Positions 42,022 through 51,088 of a stretch of DNA of 64,000 nt are shown piece after piece. The position numbers and the translations under genes were made by a program. The notes beneath the pieces are model-generated. The model ran no database searches. It was not told the DNA's origin and saw only the letters and a program-made list of their open reading frames with translations. The first letter of the stretch is position 1. The number at the start of each line of letters is the position of its first letter. The stretch is from M3007 sp046316495 (GTDB taxonomy: Bacteria; Bacteroidota; Bacteroidia; Chitinophagales; Saprospiraceae), in contig JBKDAM010000045.1 in assembly GCA_046316495.1 (NCBI GenBank), positions 121,486 to 185,485 of the forward strand, written 5' to 3'.

Positions 42022-43551
42022 TTATCGGATCTTGAACGCCAAACCACCTAGGTTACGTGGTTGAGCATCACCCGGGCAACGTGCCTTGATGTTATCAAAG
42101 AAATACTGATCGCCGGGACCTGCTGCACGCACAAAGCTCAATACTTTCTCATTGAAGCGAGGGCCTACGTTTGGAATTTCAGGAGATGGGTCTTGACGCT
42201 TTTTCAAGTAAGTAGCTTCAAAACCAACCACTTCGCATTTTGCTTCGAAGTCGAAGTTTTCCAAAACGGCAGCAATACCAGACTGAGCTTTGAACTCACC
42301 GTTACCCATTGCTTTAGAGCGGTGCTGAGCACCCAACAATGGAGTAGGATCTGGGATACGCTTCACGCGATAGTTGAAGGTCTGAGAAGCACCACCACCA
42401 GATACTGTAAGAGTAGCTTCGCCTGGATTAGTAACGCGTACGGTGTATTTGCCACCTCCGTTTGAAGAAACGGAAATACCACCACCATTACCTACTACTT
42501 TCACATCGTTAGAAGATACACCCGCTGCAGATACCGAAATAGGGTTATCTACACCAATGTAAAACACATTCATTTTATCCAAAGAGACCGCCACAGAACG
42601 TTGGCCTACTTCGTATTTGAACTCTTTGCTGTAATTTTTGAGTTCACCTGTTAATGGGTTTTTTACATTGATGCTTACGTTGTATGAGCGCTCTCCAACT
42701 CCGCTGGTACCCACCTCATAGCGAGCAACACCATCTTTAATAGGTAAAGAGCTTCCACCTACATTGATGCTGATATTATCAGCCTGCGTGCTGTAAGCAC
42801 TCAAAAATACGTCTGCTGCATAGCGGTCACCAGAAATCACATAGCTTTTCTCAGCAGAGATTGCCGGTTGGAACGCATCGAACTTGATTTCTGTTCCACC
42901 GACTTTTTCAGCGCAGTAATTTAAGACTGCGGTTGCTGAGTTTTTGGCATCTGACTGGATCTTACCCAAGATAGGGAATACAGCTGCTACTGGCATTTGT
43001 TTGAACTTAAATTCTGCCCAGCTATTCATTTTGGTGTTAGCTGGCAAAGAATCCAGTACCAATGGAAGGGCAGAGGCTACCGCTGCATTATCATCAGCCA
43101 AAGCCAACAATTCTGCGCGGGTCTTCTCGATCCGATCTTGGATACGGAATCCCATACCTTCATTAATAAAGATACGAGTAGTAACGTCTTTGTTACGGAT
43201 ATCTTTCGGAATGGTAGGGTCATCTTTAGATGGACCTTTTGCTACTTGAAAGAGAGTATCACGCACCGCATCGATGTAGGCAGAGAAATCAGCAGCGATT
43301 TGCATTGCCTTTTTCGCATTCTCGCGGTATTTTTCATTGTTAGGGTTCTTATAGGCATCGGCCTGTTTGTTGATCCCTTGTAACAGTTGCTCATTATTGC
43401 GCTCAACGATGCTGCGGCTATTCTTCAAGCCTTTATCTAGGGAGAAGAAGGCATTCATTACCTCGGCCGATACGTTGAGGGCCAGCAGCGCGGTCAGCAC
43501 CAGATACATCAGGTTGATCATCAGCTGCCGCGGCTCCTTTGGTATTGACAT
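42022..43551 (-). CDS. gldM: Type IX secretion motor protein GldM
   Basis: GldM (PorM) pairs with GldL in the inner membrane to form the proton-driven motor of type IX secretion and gliding; its large periplasmic part reaches the GldK/N ring. The N-terminus MSIPKEPRQLMINLMYLVLT holds the single transmembrane helix (about residues 12-30). After a helical D1 domain come beta domains: SVALDKMNVFYIGVDNPISV resembles the conserved D3 start, where this protein reads SVSLDKMNVFYIGVDNP-like sequence. The C-terminal domain ends with the FEAKCEVVGFEATYLKKRQD region. Length 509 residues is normal. It lies 81 nt downstream of gldL. Confidence 0.95.
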   Translation of the reverse strand: MSIPKEPRQLMINLMYLVLTALLALNVSAEVMNAFFSLDKGLKNSRSIVERNNEQLLQGINKQADAYKNPNNEKYRENAKKAMQIAADFSAYIDAVRDTLFQVAKGPSKDDPTIPKDIRNKDVTTRIFINEGMGFRIQDRIEKTRAELLALADDNAAVASALPLVLDSLPANTKMNSWAEFKFKQMPVAAVFPILGKIQSDAKNSATAVLNYCAEKVGGTEIKFDAFQPAISAEKSYVISGDRYAADVFLSAYSTQADNISINVGGSSLPIKDGVARYEVGTSGVGERSYNVSINVKNPLTGELKNYSKEFKYEVGQRSVAVSLDKMNVFYIGVDNPISVSAAGVSSNDVKVVGNGGGISVSSNGGGKYTVRVTNPGEATLTVSGGGASQTFNYRVKRIPDPTPLLGAQHRSKAMGNGEFKAQSGIAAVLENFDFEAKCEVVGFEATYLKKRQDPSPEIPNVGPRFNEKVLSFVRAAGPGDQYFFDNIKARCPGDAQPRNLGGLAFKIR

Positions 43552-43632
43552 AGTTTTTTACGTTTTAAGTTTGAATGATACTTGTTTTTAAACTTACCGG
43601 ATAAATGAACCGGATCCGATTAACTATGTCAA

Positions 43633-44226
43633 TTATTGGCGACCAATGTTCGACATTGCAGAAAGCATGTTGCCGTACACGGTGTTCAAAGAGCCCAAGT
43701 TTTTATTAAGAGCAGAAAGCTGATCTTTGTATGCCTTTACATCTTCTGCAGACTTGGACATATCAGCCATTGCTTCATTCATTTTTGTGTAGAAGTTGCT
43801 CATAGATTTGATTTGCTCCTGTGTGCCAGAGAAATCAACTTCTTGAAGCGCCTTCAAGGAAGCCATGCTTTTAGACATAGACTGTAATTCAGTTAACATT
43901 CCACCCAACTGACGTTCAACAACATCACCGTGCAAAGGAATGAACTCTTCATTTTGCTGCGCACCACCACCAGTGATTGGCTGCAAACGAGCGTTGTAGT
44001 CAGAAAGACCTGGGTAAAGCTTATCCCAGTAGTAATCTGGATCTGGACCCAAGATACCCAACATAAGGAAGATAAAAATCTCAATACCCATTCCAAGAAT
44101 CAGGAATTCAGAGGCATATGGCCAAGATTCCAACTTGAACAAAGCGCCGGCTAGAACGAAAGCAGCACCTACACCAATCAACAAGTTTTTGAGGTACTTG
44201 AAACCTTTAGATTTGACGAAACTCAT
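43633..44226 (-). CDS. gldL: Type IX secretion motor protein GldL
   Basis: GldL (PorL) is the inner-membrane proton channel partner of GldM. Two transmembrane helices are seen at about residues 14-34 and 40-60 (KNLLIGVGAAFVLAGALFKL and FLILGMGIEIFIFLMLGIL). The conserved Glu lies in the second helix (GMGIEIF), the residue proposed to carry protons. The cytoplasmic tail is Met/Ser/Lys-rich and helical. Length 197 residues is typical. It heads the gldLMN transcript, with a consensus promoter 75 nt upstream. Confidence 0.95.
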   Translation of the reverse strand: MSFVKSKGFKYLKNLLIGVGAAFVLAGALFKLESWPYASEFLILGMGIEIFIFLMLGILGPDPDYYWDKLYPGLSDYNARLQPITGGGAQQNEEFIPLHGDVVERQLGGMLTELQSMSKSMASLKALQEVDFSGTQEQIKSMSNFYTKMNEAMADMSKSAEDVKAYKDQLSALNKNLGSLNTVYGNMLSAMSNIGRQ

Positions 44227-44300
44227 TGTGAAATGTAACTTTTTAGCAGTTTAAGACTGGGTTAAAGCAAATAAAAACGGATTGAATTTTTTAAACGCTG

Positions 44301-44308
44301 CAAATGTA
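44301..44308 (-). promoter_or_regulatory. Bacteroidota -7 promoter element of gldLMN
   Basis: Minus strand reads TACATTTG, a full TAnnTTTG match, 75 nt before the gldL ATG. It suggests that gldLMN can be transcribed apart from gldK. Confidence 0.6.
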
Positions 44309-44449
44309 AAAATCTGATTTGAATGTTAAAGAAAATTTATCCAATTGCAAATAAATTCCTAATGAACGTCCAATGAAAGGGATTGAATCACTCAAATCAG
44401 GGCCTGGAAAACAAGTAGTTTGTTTGTTATCCGGCAAATTACACACCCC

Positions 44450-44487
44450 GTCAAGAAGGAAGAATTAAGAAATGCTTCCTTCCTGAC
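44450..44487. terminator. Hairpin between gldK and gldL
   Basis: A 13-bp stem with one wobble pair (44450-44462 with 44475-44487) lies 27 nt after the gldK stop codon. No T-run follows on the minus strand; it may be a weak terminator or an mRNA-stability element. Confidence 0.45.
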
Positions 44488-44513
44488 AGCGGTACGTATT
44501 ACTAATGGTCTAA

Positions 44514-45770
44514 TTAGAAATCGTTGATAGAACGGCCAAGGAATGCCAACACACAACGGAAACCCACATAACACTTTGTAGTATCCTGATACTCCCAAGA
44601 GCGAGAACCGGTCTGTAAAAAGAAAGCTACGTCTTTCCAAGATCCACCGCGAATTACTTTACGCTTGGAGGTGATTGGATCTTCGTCTTTAGCATCGTAG
44701 CGGATATCCGGGTTCAAATCGTGCATAAAGGAGTAAGCATTCTCGAAGTAAGCAGTCTCCGTCCACTCTGATACGTTACCAGACATACAGAACAAACCGT
44801 AGTCATTAGGGTAGTACTTATCAACAGGAACGGTGTACAAACCACCGTCTTCAGGATAGTTGCCGCGGCCAGGCTTAAAGTTTGCTAACAAACAGCCTTT
44901 CGCATTGCGAGTGTAGTAAGCACCCCATGGATATGGAGCTAATTCGCGTCCACCGCGAGCAGCCCATTCCCACTCGTGCTCTGTTGGTAAGCGGAAGTCT
45001 TCTGACATAGGCTCATCCACTCCGCGGTACATGTTCCAAAGCTTGGTTCTCCAATAGGTGAACGCTTTGGCCATTTTCCAGTTAACACCTACTACAGGGT
45101 ACTCGTCAAAGGCAGGGTGCCAGAAGTAGTTACGAGTCATTGGCTCATTGTAGGAGTACGCATAGTCACGCACCCAAGCCAAGGTATCTGGATAGATTTT
45201 TACTTTTTCTTTCTTAAGGTGGGAAGTACGGTTGGCATTACGGTCATGCGCCGCTTTCTGCCAATCCAGCCACTGCATTTCAAAAACCAGTTTGCTGGTA
45301 TTTAATTCTTTTCTTCCAGAGAAGCGCTCATTGCCTTGGAAGAAGAGATCTTCAAGCTCTTGTGCGCTTTCCTCCCAATCGATGGGTTCTTCCCAGTCGA
45401 TAAGCTGCTTGTCTGCAGAACCATCGCCTTCATCCTCTACATAATGTTGGAGGGTTTCATGTGCCAATGAGTCAATAACCCATTGAACAAATTGACGATA
45501 CTCGTTGTTGGTAATTTCGGTTTCGTCCATAAAAAAGCCTTGAATAGAGATGGCTTTTGGACGAGCAACCATTTGTTTGCTAAGGTCCTCGTCACCTGCA
45601 CCCACGTGCAAAGTTCCGGATGGAATGTAGAGCATTCCGTAAGGATTAACACCTCTCCATTTCGGACGGTCGAGCACACCAACGAGTTGACCTCCTTCTT
45701 GGCGGCCGCAAGAGGACAGGATTGCCGCGAAAAAGCTGAGAAGCAGAAGCGATTTTTGTAGTTGTTTCAT
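44514..45770 (-). CDS. gldK: Type IX secretion lipoprotein GldK
   Basis: GldK (PorK) is the outer-membrane lipoprotein that forms the periplasmic ring with GldN. The ATG at 45770 opens a lipoprotein signal peptide (MKQLQKSLLLLSFFAAILSS, Cys21 in SSCGRQ). The mature protein has an FGE-sulfatase-like fold: FFMDETEITNNEYRQFVQWV, then FRLPTEHEWEWAARGG, CMSGNVSEWTETAY, VIRGGSWKD and VGFRCVLAF. Length 418 residues is normal. It follows porP by 222 nt and precedes gldL by 287 nt, both gaps holding promoter elements. Confidence 0.95.
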   Translation of the reverse strand: MKQLQKSLLLLSFFAAILSSCGRQEGGQLVGVLDRPKWRGVNPYGMLYIPSGTLHVGAGDEDLSKQMVARPKAISIQGFFMDETEITNNEYRQFVQWVIDSLAHETLQHYVEDEGDGSADKQLIDWEEPIDWEESAQELEDLFFQGNERFSGRKELNTSKLVFEMQWLDWQKAAHDRNANRTSHLKKEKVKIYPDTLAWVRDYAYSYNEPMTRNYFWHPAFDEYPVVGVNWKMAKAFTYWRTKLWNMYRGVDEPMSEDFRLPTEHEWEWAARGGRELAPYPWGAYYTRNAKGCLLANFKPGRGNYPEDGGLYTVPVDKYYPNDYGLFCMSGNVSEWTETAYFENAYSFMHDLNPDIRYDAKDEDPITSKRKVIRGGSWKDVAFFLQTGSRSWEYQDTTKCYVGFRCVLAFLGRSINDF

Positions 45771-45899
45771 GTTGAACACCCGTGTAAAGTTACCTACTAA
45801 ATTTGTTCGGTTTAAAAAAATCAGCCGTAAAGGTAGATGATTAGGTTGTATGCAAACAAATGATGCGAAAAAAATTTGTCTGAAAATATTTTCAATGGC

Positions 45900-45907
45900 C
45901 AAAAGTA
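45900..45907 (-). promoter_or_regulatory. Bacteroidota -7 promoter element of gldK
   Basis: Minus strand reads TACTTTTG, a full TAnnTTTG match, 130 nt before the gldK ATG. A weaker TACCTTTA lies closer, at 45828-45835. Confidence 0.5.
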
Positions 45908-45992
45908 GCGGAGTTTGAACGAAAACAGGCCCTTTTTTCGTATTAAACCCTCAAAATTTTAACATTTCAAGGAGAATTCAGAAGATAAATTC

Positions 45993-46982
45993 CTACCGAA
46001 AACGGGGATTGTTGATAACAGGCGGCAGCTTACCGGCTCCGATGGGAGCCCCCCACCGATATTGTAATCCAATCTCATGGCTCCCGCGGTTCACCGCGCC
46101 TAAGCCGGACAGTGGCCATTCATAGGTATAGAGCAGCAGGGTCTTTTCATTGAGGCGCATTCCTAAGTGCGCCATGATTGCATCGCGGGAATTGGTTGTT
46201 AATCCTCGAAAACCTACACCTACCAAGAATTTTTCGCGGTAAAAAGCTTGAAAAGACCCATCCAGCTGGTTGGCTTTCCCATCTGTTTTTACTAATACAC
46301 CAGAGCGGAACGCTAAGTCCTCCCCCACCGCCTGCTGATAACCTACCTGCAGCACGTAATGCCGTTCTGGCTGTAAGCGGAATCGCCCGTCTTCCTGACT
46401 TCTACTTAATTGTGGTGCAAAGACCGGAAGTGCGGCCAAACCGGCCTGCCAATTGCGCCACTCTATGTAAATTCCCAACTCCGCAACCGGGGCAGCAGCT
46501 GACACCCTACCTTCAGGTAACCATTGATCGTTGTGTTGAAACGAAGGATCTTGGTAACTCCCCTGTGGACTACGCAATTTTCGACCATCCAAACTATATT
46601 GTTGTATCCCAGCACTGACTCCAAGTGCTATTCGACCTTCTGCGCCCAACCAACGCTGGTAACTGTAGCTGGCCATCACTTGGGTAGTCTGGTGAGGGCC
46701 CAATTGGTCGTTATCCATTTTGATCCCCAACCCACTGCTAAGAAAACGAACCGGAATGGCAGCATCCAAGTGCTGGCTCACCGGAGCACCCTCTAAGTCT
46801 ACCCACTGGCTGCGGTAAATTCCGTTAGCAACTAGCGTTTCATCCAAGCCAGCAGCAGCCGGGTTATACAAATAGGGGTTATTCAGCCAACTAGCGTATT
46901 GAGCTAGTTGCTGTGCCTGTATCCATTGTCCTCCCAACAACAACAGTGCAGTAAATCCAATTTTCCAATTGTATAGTGTCAT
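45993..46982 (-). CDS. porP: PorP/SprF family type IX secretion outer-membrane protein
   Basis: PorP/SprF proteins are outer-membrane beta-barrels linked to type IX secretion and adhesin anchoring. The ATG at 46982 opens a signal peptide (MTLYNWKIGFTALLLLGGQW). The diagnostic start of the mature protein, QLAQYASWLNNPYLYNPAAA, matches the family's Q-YM-N-y-iNPAyAG pattern. The remainder is 14 or so amphipathic strands ending EIGLQYRWG. It directly precedes gldK, as in the porPKLMN order of Porphyromonas. A -7 element TACCTTTA (seven of eight) lies at 47001-47008. Confidence 0.88.
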   Translation of the reverse strand: MTLYNWKIGFTALLLLGGQWIQAQQLAQYASWLNNPYLYNPAAAGLDETLVANGIYRSQWVDLEGAPVSQHLDAAIPVRFLSSGLGIKMDNDQLGPHQTTQVMASYSYQRWLGAEGRIALGVSAGIQQYSLDGRKLRSPQGSYQDPSFQHNDQWLPEGRVSAAAPVAELGIYIEWRNWQAGLAALPVFAPQLSRSQEDGRFRLQPERHYVLQVGYQQAVGEDLAFRSGVLVKTDGKANQLDGSFQAFYREKFLVGVGFRGLTTNSRDAIMAHLGMRLNEKTLLLYTYEWPLSGLGAVNRGSHEIGLQYRWGAPIGAGKLPPVINNPRFR

Positions 46983-47000
46983 CCCTGAAATTGGTTGGGG

Positions 47001-47008
47001 TAAAGGTA
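47001..47008 (-). promoter_or_regulatory. Candidate promoter of porP
   Basis: Minus strand reads TACCTTTA, seven of eight matches to TAnnTTTG, 18 nt before the ATG at 46982. Confidence 0.4.
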
Positions 47009-47148
47009 ACACACGCGAATGGTTGTTTGTTTGTTTTCAAAAAAAACTACCTATACGAATGCCCAGAATGTTCAACCATTCCTAGGAAGGGCCCTAGCCG
47101 ATACCACTTGACCCCTTATTGGCCCACCACTACGAAGGGTGGGAGCTC

Positions 47149-47829
47149 TCAATGACAATCTAAACTAGCTGGTGGAACAGCTGAATTAAACAAACTTAAA
47201 TCGAGTTGCAGGCCTCTCTGAATCAATAATGCGCCCGATACTATTAACAAAACAGGCTGTATGTACCGAAATCGCGTCCGAATGGCCTTACTAAATCGGT
47301 TGCCCACCAGGGCAGCTCCAAGCATCAAGGGTGCGGTCCCTAATCCAAAAAAGAACATAAAAGCCGCCCCTTCAACTGGATCAGACATGGAAATGGCACC
47401 TGCCAGAGCGGCATAAACCAAGCCGCAGGGAACCAATCCATTTAATAGGCCAAAGGAAAAGGAGGCCCCATTAGGGTGGCGCCGTAGCAGGCCACTCATG
47501 TGGTGCTGGAGCCAAGCAGACCAACGCTGCAGCAGGGTCCAGCGATGTAACCAGCGTTCTAAACGCCAGGCAAGAAGGGCAAAAGCAACCATAAATAACC
47601 CTGCGAACAGCGAAAGGGCCTGTTGCAAACCAGCAAGAGCAATCGCCTTTCCTGCTAATCCAAAAAAAACACCGAGTCCGCTGTAGGTCAGGATCCTACC
47701 AATTTGATATTCCAATGTGCGTAGCCAAGGCTGCCCGGTAGCTCCCCCTATCAACGCCAGTTGAAGAGGGCCACACATCCCTAGGCAATGCAAACTGCCC
47801 GCCAATCCAAGGAGTACTGCAGCTAGCAT
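47149..47829 (-). CDS. SafE/TauE-like membrane protein of the cbb3 cluster (UreH-type)
   Basis: The 226-residue protein has six hydrophobic helices and the Cys/His motif SLHCLGMCGPLQLAL near the N-terminus, typical of the sulfite-exporter TauE/SafE (UreH-like) proteins linked to cytochrome oxidase clusters. The Cys and His there suggest metal handling, possibly copper supply to the oxidase; this is inference. The motif GLNGLVPCGLVYAALAGA appears in the second half as GLLNGLVPCGLVYAALAG. The ATG at 47829 is used; the longer frame runs into fixH. It is the last gene of the cco operon and starts 5 nt after the fixH stop codon. Confidence 0.8.
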   Translation of the reverse strand: MLAAVLLGLAGSLHCLGMCGPLQLALIGGATGQPWLRTLEYQIGRILTYSGLGVFFGLAGKAIALAGLQQALSLFAGLFMVAFALLAWRLERWLHRWTLLQRWSAWLQHHMSGLLRRHPNGASFSFGLLNGLVPCGLVYAALAGAISMSDPVEGAAFMFFFGLGTAPLMLGAALVGNRFSKAIRTRFRYIQPVLLIVSGALLIQRGLQLDLSLFNSAVPPASLDCH

Positions 47830-47834
47830 CTTAA

Positions 47835-48272
47835 TCAGATTAAAATGGCGGTTTCGTAGTAGTAATTTTTTTGAGCCGATACCCAATTCAACTCAACGTG
47901 CCAACGGCCCCCTACTTTTGATTGAACAGGAATTTGAATCAAGCTTTTTCCGGCAATTTCAACATATTGATCGTCGGCTACGGAGGCGGAGCGATAAAGC
48001 TTCACCTTTCCATCGCTGGCAGTCATCCCCGCAGGTAGCTGGATTAGGACCATTTTTTGTGTTTCATCGTACAAAACAGCGGGCTTAACTTCTAAGGCCG
48101 CGGTATTTTGTTTACCATTAAGGTGTTCCTGGTAATTCAAATCCAGGTCGTAATAATCCTTTTGTACCAAACCGGGGTCGTGTTTGGTTGAGATCAACAC
48201 CATAGTGACCATACCGATAGCGAACGTGGCATACACCAAGGCAATTCCGGTTCCCCAATTAAATTTTATCAT
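47835..48272 (-). CDS. FixH/CcoH family protein
   Basis: FixH/CcoH is needed for assembly or stability of cbb3 oxidase. The 145-residue protein has one N-terminal transmembrane helix (WGTGIALVYATFAIGMVTMV). The family segment STKHDPGLVQKDYYDLDLNY follows, then a beta-rich periplasmic domain (MTASDGKVKLYRSASVADDQ). It lies 5 nt downstream of ccoG and 5 nt upstream of the SafE-like gene, so it is firmly inside the operon. Confidence 0.88.
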   Translation of the reverse strand: MIKFNWGTGIALVYATFAIGMVTMVLISTKHDPGLVQKDYYDLDLNYQEHLNGKQNTAALEVKPAVLYDETQKMVLIQLPAGMTASDGKVKLYRSASVADDQYVEIAGKSLIQIPVQSKVGGRWHVELNWVSAQKNYYYETAILI

Positions 48273-48277
48273 ATTCT

Positions 48278-49714
48278 TTATTTGTTAGGTCCCATAAAAT
48301 TGGTCGTCACTTTGTCGATGACTTTACCATTGCTGATTACTTCTATTTCCAATTCTGTTTTTCGGCCGTTCAATTGGTTCAAAGGCATATTCACAAAGAA
48401 AGCACCTTCAGCTACTTTGTCTTTTGTAAGCTGATCATGCGATTGTCCCACAAATTCAATCTTCCCTTCTGGTTGCTTCAATTTAAGTTCGAAAGGCAAA
48501 TCCTTGCCAGATTTGTTGATTAACTTATAGGTGTACAGATTAGTAATATGCTCTGCGTCCTTTTCTTGATAAAGTTGTCCAGGTGAGCGAAGAATGATAC
48601 TTTCAATCATTCCTCGGTTAGCAATCAAGACCACATCAAGTGCTAATAAAGCCATCAGTACAAAACTGTAGGCATACACACGAGGCGTAAAAATTCGGCG
48701 AACCCCACTGTTGATACCTGTTTCAGAATCGTAGCGAATCAATCCTTTCGGTTTGTCTACTTTTTCCATAATCTGATCACAAGCATCGATGCAGGCAGTG
48801 CAGTTAGTGCACTCCAACTGGGTTCCATTTCGGATATCGATTCCAGTTGGGCAAACGGCGATGCAGAGCTTGCAATCGATACAGTCCCCTTGGACCGATG
48901 CTTGAATCTGCTCAACTGGGTTTTTCTTAAGTTTCCCCCTGGGCTCCCCTCGTTTATGATCGTAGGCTACAACAATAGAGTCCTTTACCAGCAGCACCCC
49001 TTGGAGGCGTCCATACGGACAAATCGTGGTACAAACCTGCTCGCGCATCCGGGCAAACACCCCGTAAAAAACACCAGAAAAACCGAGAATAGCAAAAAAG
49101 CCACCCCAGTGCTGGGTGACTGGTTCCCGCGCGATCTTGAGGACCTCGTCCATCGTAATGATGTAAGCCAGGAAGTAATTGGATACCACAAAAGAGATGG
49201 CGAAAAAGATGAGGTGTTTAAGGGTTTTTTTCCGAATTTTCTCTGAGTTCCATGGAGAGGCATCCAATTTGCGCTGGGCACCAGCATCCCCTTCAATCCA
49301 GTATTCGATTCGCCGGAAGAACATCTCCATGAAGACCGTTTGGGGGCAAACCCAGCCACAGAAAAACCAACCGAAAACGACGGTGAACAGTATTATAAAC
49401 ACAAAAAAGGTGAGCAGCACCAACACAAACAGGTGAAAATCTTGAGGCGTAAACAAGATTCCGAAGAAAATGAACTTACGCTCCAAGACATTAAATAGAA
49501 ACAACTGTTCCCCGTTGTACTTAATAAATGGAAATACCAGGAAAACGGCTAGGAAAACAAGGCTTACGATGGTCCGGGCATTGTAGAAGCGGCCGGAGGG
49601 CTTTTTGGGATAGAGCCAAATCCGTTTACCATCTTGATCGACGGTGGCGATGGAATCTCGGTAGGCTTCGGTATCTTCCTCCATTTTTTGCATCAAATCG
49701 GAATGGATTGCCAT
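48278..49714 (-). CDS. ccoG: Cytochrome c oxidase accessory protein CcoG
   Basis: CcoG is a membrane iron-sulfur protein that reduces Cu(II) to Cu(I) for cbb3 assembly. Transmembrane helices lie at about residues 35-60, 85-115, 155-180, 195-215 and 340-360. The first cysteines are in WFFCGWVCPQTVFMEMFF. Two ferredoxin-type 4Fe-4S motifs follow: GDCIDCKLCIAVCPTGIDI and ECTNCTACIDACDQIM. A C-terminal immunoglobulin-like domain (YKLINKSGKDLPFELKLKQP) is present, as in the family. Length 478 residues is normal. It is separated from ccoP by 200 nt that contain a long hairpin. Confidence 0.94.
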   Translation of the reverse strand: MAIHSDLMQKMEEDTEAYRDSIATVDQDGKRIWLYPKKPSGRFYNARTIVSLVFLAVFLVFPFIKYNGEQLFLFNVLERKFIFFGILFTPQDFHLFVLVLLTFFVFIILFTVVFGWFFCGWVCPQTVFMEMFFRRIEYWIEGDAGAQRKLDASPWNSEKIRKKTLKHLIFFAISFVVSNYFLAYIITMDEVLKIAREPVTQHWGGFFAILGFSGVFYGVFARMREQVCTTICPYGRLQGVLLVKDSIVVAYDHKRGEPRGKLKKNPVEQIQASVQGDCIDCKLCIAVCPTGIDIRNGTQLECTNCTACIDACDQIMEKVDKPKGLIRYDSETGINSGVRRIFTPRVYAYSFVLMALLALDVVLIANRGMIESIILRSPGQLYQEKDAEHITNLYTYKLINKSGKDLPFELKLKQPEGKIEFVGQSHDQLTKDKVAEGAFFVNMPLNQLNGRKTELEIEVISNGKVIDKVTTNFMGPNK

Positions 49715-49810
49715 GGTGTTTATTTTTTTGAATCGAACGAGAATTGATAAGGATAACCAGCGAAGTGGTAGCGTTATGGGTTGGTAGTAAGGGTTTGCAT
49801 CTTTTTCTTC

Positions 49811-49874
49811 TTCCCCTGCTCTCCAGAGGATGCTAGACGGTACGTTCCAAAGGCACCCAGCTGGAGAGCGGGAA
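49811..49874. other. Long hairpin in the ccoP-ccoG gap
   Basis: GCTCTCCAG (49818-49826) pairs perfectly with 49861-49869. After a 2-nt bulge, TTCCC (49811-49815) pairs with 49870-49874, enclosing a loop of about 34 nt. No T-run follows on the minus strand. It may stabilise or process the mRNA between the oxidase and its assembly genes. Confidence 0.5.
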
Positions 49875-49914
49875 GTAGAAGGTTATAGAAGATGGATCAG
49901 TTTCCACCGCTTGT

Positions 49915-50859
49915 TTATTTTCCAGTCGCAGGAGTGGCCGTTGAAGTGGTATCGGCTGCTGCGGCTTCCACCCATTTTTCCCCTTGTGGAGCTTTCGCGT
50001 TGGGTGGATTGGATCCTGCTTTACTAATAATGTAGCTTGATAGTTTCTGCATGTCTCCAGGACCGATTTGGGCTTGCCAAGCGATCATCCCTTTTTCAGG
50101 AACACCATATTTAATGGTTTTAAAGACATTTTTGACACCTCCTCCGTGGATCCAGTGTTCATCGGTCAGGTTAGGGCCTACTCCACCTTCCAGGGCCTTT
50201 CCATGGCAGGCAGCGCAGTTGGCATTGAATACCACCTCCCCTTGGCTCAGGGCACTCGCATCCGTAATCAGGGTTACGGACGATTCATCCACCTTGTTTG
50301 CTTGTCCGGCCAGGGCCATAGCAATTTCCTTTCGGGCGGTTTCGACCTCCTTGTTGTACTCTTGCTCCTGAGAAGGGCCATTGCCTCCAAAGTGGTAGTA
50401 ATATAAATAGCCTACTGACCAGATAATGGTCACGATGAACATATTGACCCACCAAGGTGGCAGGCTGTTGTCCAACTCGCGGATTCCATCAAAATCATGG
50501 TGGGAGAGAATTTCACCTTCCCGTTCAATCGGAACGGCATCCTCCCAGTACTTTTTGCGGAACTTGGTCCAAAAGTCCTCCCCTTCCAATTCGGCGATCT
50601 CTTCCGGCAAGGAAAGTCCAGCTTTTTGCGCCTCCAGTTTAAGGATTCGTTGGTACATAAATTTATTCACCCAGAGCATATAGACAATGCCCAGAACGAC
50701 CATCAGGGACGCGGCAGTGACCAGTACCCAGGTCATGATATGGCTAAACTCAGTAACCCCATCCGCTTTTGCGGTTGCTGCCGCAGCCGCAGACTGCCCC
50801 CAAACGGGTGCTGCGACGATCAGGGCCATCATGAGTATGAAAAATTGGCGTGATCTCAT
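49915..50859 (-). CDS. ccoP: cbb3-type cytochrome c oxidase, diheme-type subunit III (CcoP), single-heme form
   Basis: CcoP passes electrons to the catalytic subunit. The 314-residue protein has a signal peptide (FFILMMALIVAAPVWGQ) and a transmembrane helix at about residues 38-60 (VLVTAASLMVVLGIVYMLWV). The CcoP N-terminal domain follows with DFDGIRELDNSLPPWWVNMF and a second helix. A single c-type cytochrome domain has CAACH near residue 213 and a downstream Met ligand. Proteobacterial CcoP has two heme motifs; only one is present here. The C-terminus is Ala/Thr-rich. Its start is 39 nt after the ccoQ stop. Confidence 0.93.
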   Translation of the reverse strand: MRSRQFFILMMALIVAAPVWGQSAAAAATAKADGVTEFSHIMTWVLVTAASLMVVLGIVYMLWVNKFMYQRILKLEAQKAGLSLPEEIAELEGEDFWTKFRKKYWEDAVPIEREGEILSHHDFDGIRELDNSLPPWWVNMFIVTIIWSVGYLYYYHFGGNGPSQEQEYNKEVETARKEIAMALAGQANKVDESSVTLITDASALSQGEVVFNANCAACHGKALEGGVGPNLTDEHWIHGGGVKNVFKTIKYGVPEKGMIAWQAQIGPGDMQKLSSYIISKAGSNPPNAKAPQGEKWVEAAAADTTSTATPATGK

Positions 50860-50898
50860 TGAATTAGATATTTATGGTTGAGCGTTAGGTGTTTCGTT

Positions 50899-51060
50899 TT
50901 ATTCATCCCGAAGCGGCATTTCTGCCATGCGGTTCATTTCTTCTTTATTTCCCAAAAAAGCACGAATCGCAGCGATGCAGAAAACACTGAAAAAGAGCAC
51001 CAAGGTGAATATGCCAAACGACTGTATTCCGTCAACGGACTGAAGCAAGTATTTATACAT
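50899..51060 (-). CDS. ccoQ: CcoQ-like small cbb3 oxidase subunit
   Basis: Direct translation of the gap between ccoNO and ccoP gives a 53-residue protein beginning MYKYLLQSVDGIQSFGIFTL. It has one transmembrane helix (about residues 14-35) and a charged tail with repeated Met and Glu. Its size, topology and position between CcoO and CcoP fit CcoQ/FixQ, the small subunit that stabilises the complex. Sequence identity in this family is low, so the call rests mainly on context. It starts 28 nt after the ccoNO stop codon. Confidence 0.75.
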   Translation of the reverse strand: MYKYLLQSVDGIQSFGIFTLVLFFSVFCIAAIRAFLGNKEEMNRMAEMPLRDE

Positions 51061-51088
51061 GGTTTACAGACTTTTTAATCGTTAAAAA

